64,000 nucleotides of DNA from Colletes latitarsis (Eukaryota; Arthropoda; Insecta; Hymenoptera; Colletidae): NCBI RefSeq assembly GCF_051014445.1, contig NW_027488377.1, positions 5,208,001 to 5,272,000 of the forward strand. Direction: 5' to 3'. Made by a program: the position numbers and the translations under genes. Below, in pieces: positions 55,501 through 64,000 of the stretch (position 1 is the first letter of the stretch; each line of letters starts with the position of its first letter). Under the pieces are notes generated by a model, which was not told the DNA's origin, did no database searches, and was given only the letters and a program-made list of their open reading frames with translations.

Positions 55501-58500
55501 CCAGGATCTAGCCATGAATTATGAGAAATATGCGAAAGTATGAGCCTGATGAGGGCAATTCCTAGACCTAACCCAGACCTAACATGCGTTATCCTCAAAA
55601 ATATTGATCGAAACCAGGTTTAATGGACTGTTTCAGTGTGGTACCACATTACTACGTGATCCCAACTAGAAAAAACCCAGGATCTGTTCAACAAGTATGT
55701 GATGAATGCGAAAGTATGAGTCTGATGAGTGAAAATCCCAGGCCTAACCTAGACCTAACATGCGTTATGCTCAAAAATATTTATCGAAACCAGGTTTAGT
55801 CGACTGTTTCAGTGTGGTACCACATTAATACGTGATCCAAACCAGAAAAAAACCTAGGATCTGTTCAACAAGTATGTGAAGTATGCGAAAGTATGAGTCT
55901 GATGAGGGCTAATCCCAGGCCTAACCTAGACATAACATGCGTTATCCTGTAAAATATTGATCGAAACCAGGTTGAGTGGACTGTTTCAGTGTGGTACCAC
56001 ACTACTGCGTGATCCAAACCAGAAAAAACCCAGGATCTGTTCAACGAGTATGTGAAAAATGCGAAAGTATGATCCTGACGAGGGCAAATCCCAGACCGAT
56101 CCCAGACCTAACTTGCGTTGTCCTCTAAAATATTGATGGAAACCAGGTTTAATTGACTGTTTCAGTGTGGTACTACATTACTACGTGATGCAATCCAGAA
56201 ATAGCCCAGGATTTAGCCATCAATTATGAGAAATATGCGAAAGTATGACCCTGATGAGGGCAAATCCCAGACCTAACCTAGACCTAACATGCATTATCCT
56301 CAAAAATATTGATCGAAACCAGGTTTAATGGACTGTTTCAGTGTGGTACTACATTACTACGTGATGCAATCCAGAAATAGCCCAGGATCTAGCCATGAAT
56401 TATGAGAAATATGCGAAAGTATGAGCCTGATGAGGGCAATTCCTAGACCTAACCCAGACCTAACATGCGTTATCCTCAAAAATATTGATCGAAACCAGGT
56501 TTAATGGACTGTTTCAGTGTGGTACCACATTACTACGTGATCCAAACTAGAAAAAACCCAGGATCTGTTCAACAAGTATGTGATGAATGCGAAAGTATGA
56601 GTCTGATGAGTGAAAATCCCAGGCCTAACCTAGACCTAACATGCGTTATCCTCAAAAATATAGATCGAACCCAGGTTTAATCGATTGTTTCAGTGTCGTA
56701 CCACACTACTACGTGATCCAAACTAGAAAAAATCCAGGATCTGTTCAAGAAGTATGTGAAAAACGCGAAAGTATGACCCTGATGAGGGCACATCCCAGGC
56801 CTAACCTAGACCTAACATGCATTATCCTCTAAAATATTGATCGATACCAGGTTTAATGGACTGTTCCAGTGTGGTACCACTTTACTACGTGATCCAAAGC
56901 AGAAAAAACCCAGGATCTGTTCAAGAAGTATGTGAAAAACGCGAAAGTATGAGCCTGATGAGGGCGAATCCCAGTCCTATCCCAGACCTAACTTGCGTTA
57001 TCCTCTATAATATTGATCGAACCAGGTTTAATGGAATGTTTCAGTGTGGTACCACTTTACTACGTGATGCAATCCAGAAATAGCCCAGGATCTAGCCATG
57101 AAGTATGAGAAATATGCGAAAGTATGAGCCTGATGAGGGCAAATCCTAGACCTAACCCAGACATAACTTTCGTTATCCTCTAAAATATTGATCGAAACCA
57201 GGTTTAATTGACTGTTTCAGTGTGGTGCCACATTACTACGTGATCCAATCTATAAATAGCCCAGGATCTAGCCATGAAGTATGAGAAATATGCGAAGGTA
57301 TGGGTCTTATGGGGGCAAATCCCAGGCCTAACCTAGACCTAGCATGCGATACCCTCTAAAATATTTATCAAGACCAGGTTTAATTGAATGTGTCAGTGTG
57401 GTACCACATTACTACGTGAACCAAACCAGTACAAACACAGGATCCGTTCAACAAGTATGTGAAGAATGCGAAAGTATGAGTCTGATGAGTGGAAATCCCA
57501 GGACTAACCTAGACCTAACATGGGTTATCCTCAATGATATTGATCGAAACCAGGTTTAATCAACTGTGTCAGTGTGGCACCGCATTACTAAGTAATCCAA
57601 ACCAGAAAAAAAACCAGGATCGGTTCAACGAGTATGTGAAGAAAGCGAAAGTATGAGCCTGATGTGGGCTAATCCCAGACCTATCCCAGACCTAACTTGC
57701 GTTATCCTGCAAAATATTCATCGAAACCAGGTTTAATGGACTGTTTCAGTGTGGTACCACATTACTACGTGATCCAAAGCAGAAAAAACCCTGGATTAGG
57801 TCAACAAGTATGTGAAGTATGCGAAAGTATGAGTCTGATGAGGGCAAATCCCAGGACTAACCTAGACATAACTTTCGTTATCCTCTAAAATATTGATCGC
57901 AACCAGGTTTAATGGACTGTTTCAGTGTGGTACCACATTACTACGTGATCCAATCCAGAAAAAACCCAGGATCCGTTCAACAAGTATGTGAAGAATGCGA
58001 AAGTATGAGTCTGATGAGTGAAAATCCCAGACCTAACCTAGACCTAACATGCGTTATCCTCAAAAATATTGATCGAAACCTGGTTTAATCGACTGTTTCA
58101 GTGTGGTACCACATTACTATGTGATCCAAACCAGAAAATAACACAGGATCTGTTCAACGAGTATGTGATGAAAGCGAAAGTATGAGCCTGATGTGGGCTA
58201 ATCCCAGACCTATCCCAGACCTAACTTGCGTTATCCTCTAAAATATTGATCGAAACCAGGCTGAATTGACTGTTTTAGTGTGGTACCACATTACTACGTG
58301 ATCCAAAGCAGAAAAAACCCTGGATTAGGTCAACAAGTATGTGAAGAATGCGAAAGTATGAGTCTGATGAGTGAAAATCCCAGACCAATCCCAGACCTAA
58401 CTTGCGTTATCCTCAAAAATATTGATCAAAACCAGGTTTAGTTGACTGTTTCAGCGTGCTACCACATTACTACGTGATACGAATCCAGAAATAGCCCAGG

Positions 58501-60110
58501 ATCTAGTCATGATGTATGAAAAAGATGCGAAAGTATGAGCATGATGAGGGCAAATTCTAGAACTGACCCAGACCTAACATGCGTTATCCTCTAAAATATT
58601 GATCGAAACCAGGTTGAATTGACTGTTTTAGTGTGGTACCACATTACTACGTGATCCAAAGCAGAAAAAACCCTGGATTAGGTAACATGTATGTTAAAAC
58701 TGCGATAGTATGACCCTGATGAGGCCAAATCCCAGACCTATCCCAGACCTAACTTGCGTTATCCTCTAAAATATTTATCCAGACCAGTTTTCATTGAATG
58801 TTTCAGTGTGGTACCACATTACTACGTGATCCAATCCAGAAAAAACCCAGGATCCGATCAACAAGTATGTGAAGAATGCGAAAGTATGAGTCTGATGAGT
58901 GAAAATCCCAGGCCTAACCTAGACCTAACATGCGTTATACTCTAAAATATTGATCGAAACCTGGTTTAATCGACTGTTTCAGTGTGGTACCACATTACTA
59001 TGTGATCCAAACCAGAAAATAACCCAGGATCTGTTCAACGAGTATGTGAAGTGTGCGAAAGTATGAGTCTGATGAGGTCAAATCCCAGACCAATCCCAGA
59101 CCTATCTTGCGTTATCCTCAAAAATATTGATCGAAACCAGGTTTAGTTAACTGTTTCAGCGTGCTACCACATTACTACGTGATACGAATCCAGAAATAGC
59201 CCAGGATTTAGTCATGATGTATGAGAAAGATGCGAAAGTATGAGCATGATGAGGGCAAATTCTAGAACTGACCCAGACCTAACATGCGTTATCCTCTAAA
59301 ATATTGATCGAAACCAGGTTGAATTGACTGTTTTAGTGTGGTACCACATTACTACGTGATCCAAAGCAGAAAAAACCCTGGATTAGGTAACATGTATGTT
59401 AAAACTGCGAAAGTATGACCCTGATGAGGCCAAATCCCAGGCCTAACCTAGACCTAACATGCGTTATGCTCAAAAATATTTATCGAAACCAGGTTTAGTC
59501 GACTGTTTCAGTGTGGTACCACATTAATACGTGATCCAAACCAGAAAAAAACCTAGGATCTGTTCAACAAGTATGTGAAGTATGCGAAAGTATGACCCTG
59601 ATGAGGGCTAATCCCAGGCCTAACCTAGACATAACATGCGTTATCCTGTAAAATATTGATCGAAACCAGGTTGAGTAGACTGTTTCAGTGTGGTACCACA
59701 CTACTGCGTGATCCAAACCAGAAAAAACCCAGGATCTGTTCAACGAGTATGTGAAAAATGCGAAAGTATGATCCTGACGAGGGCAAATCCCAGACCTATC
59801 CCAGACCTAACTTGCGTTGTCCTCTAAAATATTGATGGAAACCAGGTTTAATTGACTGTTTCAGTGTGGTACTATATTACTACGTGATGCAATCCAGAAA
59901 TAGCCCAGGATTTAGCCATCAATTATGAGAAATATGCGAAAGTATGACCCTGATGAGGGCAAATCCCAGACCTAACCTAGACCTAACATGCATTATCCTC
60001 AAAAATATTGATCGAAACCAGGTTTAATGGACTGTTTCAGTGTGGTACTACATTACTACATGATGCAATCCAGAAATAGCCCAGGATCTAGCCATGAATT
60101 ATGAGAAATA
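46547..60110. repeat. Segmental duplication L, copy 2 (about 13.6 kb, 77 monomers)
   Basis: Follows copy 1 head to tail; the end of copy 1 (gtactatattac at 46311) matches 59869 near the end of this copy. The length difference is accounted for by whole monomers. One 21-monomer unit is absent, and one monomer is gained near 48.72-48.90 kb and another near 59.65-59.83 kb (16906 - 3698 + 176 + 176 = 13560). Single-base differences are sparse by eye over 39-46 versus 52-59 kb, so this looks like the most recent of the large duplications. Confidence 0.9.
50992..54162. repeat. Nine-monomer tandem duplication, counterpart in block L copy 2
   Basis: The same pair of 1585-bp units as at 37610-40780, displaced by 13382 bp (landmarks 51480/53065 and 52062/53647). 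Because both block L copies have the pair, the nine-monomer duplication came before the block L duplication. Both units here share aattatatgg (about 52251 and 53836), whereas all block L copy 1 units have aatgatatgg. That points to exchange between the two units after duplication. Confidence 0.85.
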
Positions 60111-60189
60111 TGCGAAAGTATGAGCCTGATGAGGGCAATTCCTAGACCTAACCCAGACCTAACATGCGTTATCCTCAAAAATATTGATC

Positions 60190-63100
60190 GAAACCAGGTT
60201 TAATGGACTGTTTCAGTGTGGTACCACATTACTACGTGATCCAAAGCAGAAAAAACCCTGGATTAGGTCAACAAGTATGTGAAGTATGCGAAAGTATGAG
60301 TCTGATGAGGGCAAATCCCAGGACTAACCTAGACATAACTTTCGTTATCCTCTAAAATATTGATCGCAACCAGGTTTAATGGACTGTTTCAGTGTGGTAC
60401 CACATTACTACGTGATCCAATCCAGAAAAAACCCAGGATCCGTTCAACAAGTATGTGAAGAATGCGAAAGTATGAGTCTGATGAGTGAAAATCCCAGACC
60501 TAACCTAGACCTAACATGCGTTATCCTCAAAAATATTGATCGAAACCTGGTTTAATCGACTGTTTCAGTGTGGTACCACATTACTATGTGATCCAAACCA
60601 GAAAATAACACAGGATCTGTTCAACGAGTATGTGATGAAAGCGAAAGTATGAGCCTGATGTGGGCTAATCCCAGACCTATCCCAGACCTAACTTGCGTTA
60701 TCCTCTAAAATATTGATCGAACCAGGTTTAATGGAATGTTTCTGTGTGGTACCACTTTACTACGTGATCCAAAGCAGAAAAAACCCTCGATCAGGTCAAC
60801 AAGTATGTGAAAAACGCGAAAGTATGACCCTGATGAGGGCACATCCCAGGCCTAACCTAGACCTAACATGCATTATCCTCTAAAATATTGATCGATACCA
60901 GGTTTAATGGACTGTTTCAGTGTGGTACCACTTTACTACGTGATCCAAAGCAGAAAAAACCCAGGATCTGTTCAAGAAGTATGTGAAAAACGCGAAAGTA
61001 TGAGTCTGATGAGGGCAAATCCCAGGCCTAACCCAGACCTAACTAGCGTTGTCCTCTAAAATATTGATGGAAGCCAGGTTTAATTGACTGTTTCAGTGTT
61101 GCACTACATTACTACGTGATGCAATCCAGAAATAGCCCAGGATCTAGCCATGAATTATGAGAAATATGCGAAAGTATGAGCCTGATGAGGGCAATTCCTA
61201 GACCTAACCCAGACCTAACTTTCGTTATCCTCTAAAATATTGATCGAAACCAGGTTTAATTGACTGTTTCAGTGTGGTGCCACATTACTACGTGATCCAA
61301 TCTATAAATAGCCCAGGATCTAGCCATGAAGTATGAGAAATATGCGAAGGTATGGGTCTTATGGGGGCAAATCCCAGGCCTAACCTAGACCTAGCATGCG
61401 ATACCCTCTAAAATATTTATCAAGACCAGGTTTAATTGAATGTGTCAGTGTGGTACCACATAACTACGTGAACCAAACCAGTACAAACACAGGATCCGTT
61501 CAACAAGTATGTAAAGAATGCGAAAGTATGAGTCTGATGAGTGAAAATCCCAGGACTAACCTAGACCTAACATGCGTTATCCTCAATGATATTGATCGAA
61601 ACCAGGTTTAATCAACTGTGTCAGTGTGGCACCGCATTACGAAGTAATCCAAACCAGAAAAAAAACCAGGATCGGTTCAACGAGTATGTGAAGAAAGCGA
61701 AAGTATGAGCCTGATGTGGGCTAATCCCAGACCTATCCCAGACCTAACTTGCGTTATCCTGTAAAATATTGATCGAAACCAGGTTTAATGGACTGTTTCA
61801 GTGTGGTACCACATTACTACGTGATCCAAAGCAGAAAAAACCCTGGATTAGGTCAACAAGTATGTGAAGTATGCGAAAGTATGAGTCTGATGAGGGCAAA
61901 TCCCAGGACTAACCTAGACATAACTTTCGTTATCCTCTAAAATATTGATCGCAACCAGGTTTAATGGACTGTTTCAGTGTGGTACCACATTACTACGTGA
62001 TCCAATCCAGAAAAAACCCAGGATCCGTTCAACAAGTATGTGAAGAATGCGAAAGTATGAGTCTGATGAGTGAAAATCCCAGACCTAACCTAGACCTAAC
62101 ATGCGTTATCCTCAAAAATATTGATCGAAACCTGGTTTAATCGACTGTTTCAGTGTGGTACCACATTACTGTGTGATCCAAACCAGAAAATAACACAGGA
62201 TCTGTTCAACGAGTATGTGATGAAAGCGAAAGTATGAGCCTGATGTGGGCTAATCCCAGACCTATCCCAGACCTAACTTGCGTTATCCTCTAAAATATTG
62301 ATCGAAACCAGGTTGAATTGACTGTTTTAGTGTGGTACCACATTACTACGTGATCCAAAGCAGAAAAAACCCTGGATTAGGTCAACAAGTATGTGAAGAA
62401 TGCGAAAGTATGAGTCTGATGAGTGAAAATCCCAGGCCTAACCTAGACCTAACATGCGTTATACTCTAAAATATTGATCGAAACCTGGTTTAATCGACTG
62501 TTTCAGTTTGGTACCACATTACTATGTGATCCAAACCAGAAAATAACCCAGGATCTGTTCAACGAGTATGTGAAGTGTGCGAAAGTATGAGTCTGATGAG
62601 GTCAAATCCCAGACCAATCCCAGACCTATCTTGCGTTATCCTCAAAAATATTGATCGAAACCAGGTTTAGTTGACTGTTTCAGCGTGCTACCACATTACT
62701 ACGTGATACGAATCCAGAAATAGCCCAGGATTTAGTCATGATGTATGAGAAAGATGCGAAAGTATGAGCATGATGAGGGCAAATTCTAGAACTGACCCAG
62801 ACCTAACATGCGTTATCCTCTAAAATATTGATCGAAACCAGGTTGAATTGACTGTTTTAGTGTGGTACCACATTACTACGTGATCCAAAGCAGAAAAAAC
62901 CCTGGATTAGGTAACATGTATGTTAAAACTGCGAAAGTATGACCCTGATGAGGCCAAATCCCAGGCCTAACCTAGACCTAACATGCGTTATGCTCAAAAA
63001 TATTTATCGAAACCAGGTTTAGTCGACTGTTTCAGTGTGGTACCACACTACTGCGTGATCCAAACCAGAAAAAACCCAGGATCTGTTCAACGAGTATGTG

Positions 63101-64000
63101 AAAAATGCGAAAGTATGATCCTGACGAGGGCAAATCCCAGACCTATCCCAGACCTAACTTGCGTTGTCCTCTAAAATATTGATGGAAACCAGGTTTAATT
63201 GACTGTTTCAGTGTGGTACTATATTACTACGTGATGCAATCCAGAAATAGCCCAGGATTTAGCCATCAATTATGAGAAATATGCGAAAGTATGACCCTGA
63301 TGAGGGCAAATCCCAGACCTAACCTAGACCTAACATGCATTATCCTCAAAAATATTGATCGAAACCAGGTTTAATGGACTGTTTCAGTGTGGTACTACAT
63401 TACTACATGATGCAATCCATAAATAGCCCAGGATCTAGCCATGAATTATGAGAAATATGCGAAAGTATGAGCCTGATGAGGGCAATTCCTAGACCTAACC
63501 CAGACCTAACATGCGTTATTCTCAAAAATATTGATCGAAACCAGGTTTAATGGACTGTTTCAGTGTGGTGCCACATTACTACGTGATCCAAACTAGAAAA
63601 AACCCAGGATCTGTTCAACAAGTATGTGATGAATGCGAAAGTATGAGTCTGATGAGTGAAAATCCCAGGCCTAACCTAGACCTAACATGCGTTATCCTCA
63701 AAAATATAGATCGAACCCAGGTTTAATCGATTGTTTCAGTGTGGTACCACACTACTACGTGATCCAAACTAGAGAAAATCCAGGATCTGTTCAACAAGTA
63801 TGTGAAAAACGCGAAAGTATGACCCTGATGAGGGCACATCCCAGGCCTAACCTAGACCTAACATGCATTATCCTCTAAAATATTGATCGATACCAGGTTT
63901 AACGGACTGTTTCAGTGTGGTACCACATTACTATGTGATCCAAACCAGAAAAAACCCAGGATCTGTTCAAGAAGTATGTGAAAAACGCGAAAGTATGAGC
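60190..64000. repeat. Right-hand mosaic region
   Basis: Pieces of 56.5-60.1 kb in altered order. About 60190-60710 matches 57.72-58.24 kb (offset 2467 bp) and again 61.78-62.30 kb (offset 1585 bp, nine monomers). About 61.25-62.42 kb matches 57.2-58.37 kb (offset 4052 bp). About 62.46-63.02 kb matches 58.93-59.50 kb (offset 3524 bp, three monomers missing). About 63.04-63.54 kb matches 59.70-60.19 kb (offset about 3347 bp, one more missing). From about 63.56 kb it matches 56.5 kb onward (offset 7046 bp). The array continues past the window edge. Confidence 0.82.

Larger units (their letters stand above)
1..64000. repeat. 176-bp satellite DNA array, about 363 monomers
   Basis: The same sequence recurs head to tail across the entire window. 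Landmarks such as tgcgttatcctc, the KpnI-containing tgtggtaccaca, tacgtgatccaa, gcgaaagtatga and gatcgaaaccaggttt return every 176 bp, or 175-178 bp where 1-bp indels occur. Distances between distant equivalent landmarks are whole multiples of 176 plus a few bases; for example, a landmark at 11742 returns at 11918. All monomers read in the same direction and I found no inversion. No unrelated sequence longer than a few bases interrupts the array, and both window ends lie inside monomers. Such organisation is typical of eukaryotic centromeric, pericentromeric or subtelomeric satellites. The family and species are not recognised. No coding, tRNA, rRNA or transposon sequence is visible. Confidence 0.98.

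Noticed and set aside
1..64000. CRISPR-like array or bacterial repeat
   Set aside because: There is no alternation of constant repeats and unrelated spacers. The full 176 bp is conserved from unit to unit, and no cas or other bacterial gene is present.
1..64000. Inverted monomers or inserted transposable elements
   Set aside because: Conserved landmarks read in the same direction throughout, and every segment I compared is satellite. I saw no terminal repeats, target-site duplications or transposase-like frame.

Overview
The whole 64 kb window is one uninterrupted array of a satellite DNA with a 176-bp monomer, about 363 copies, all in the same orientation. I see no gene, RNA gene, transposon, microsatellite block or unique sequence. 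Neither array edge is in the window, so the array is longer than 64 kb. A hand count on one monomer gives about 41% GC. The short reading frames present (60 to 81 codons) recur at whole-monomer spacings, shift frame every monomer because 176 is not a multiple of three, and tolerate 1-bp indels. I regard them as by-products of the repeat. A tandem array of nucleosome-sized units with higher-order structure points to centromeric, pericentromeric or subtelomeric heterochromatin of a eukaryote. I do not recognise the family and cannot name the species.

Monomers fall into three main sequence types, distinguished by the middle of the unit. Type A carries gttcaacaagtatgtga, type B carries tagccatgaagtatgag, and type C carries aggtcaacatgtatgttaaa. 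Chimeras of these types occur. Most monomers carry a KpnI-centred palindrome (12 bp, extended to 16 bp in some), a short AAACC-A-GGTTT dyad and a CCTAA-rich segment.

Layout. The array is built from large tandem segmental duplications in whole-monomer steps. (1) About 0.54-12.34 kb is repeated at 12.34-22.4 kb (first offset 67 monomers). (2) About 20.24-24.99 kb is repeated at 24.99-30.09 kb (27 monomers). (3) About 29.64-46.55 kb is repeated at 46.55-60.1 kb (first offset 96 monomers). (4) About 60.1-64 kb is a shuffled mosaic of pieces found at 56.5-60.1 kb. Inside these lie smaller tandem duplications of 2, 9 and 21 monomers. Copies differ mainly by gain or loss of whole monomers plus scattered substitutions.

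A recognisable cassette of four to five monomers recurs about 13 times. From about 31 kb onward it comes back mostly every 21-24 monomers (3.7-4.2 kb), which gives the right half a loose higher-order repeat. Nothing here works together in the sense of a gene system; the window records repeated unequal exchange and gene conversion. All block boundaries were found by eye and are good to roughly 10-100 bp.
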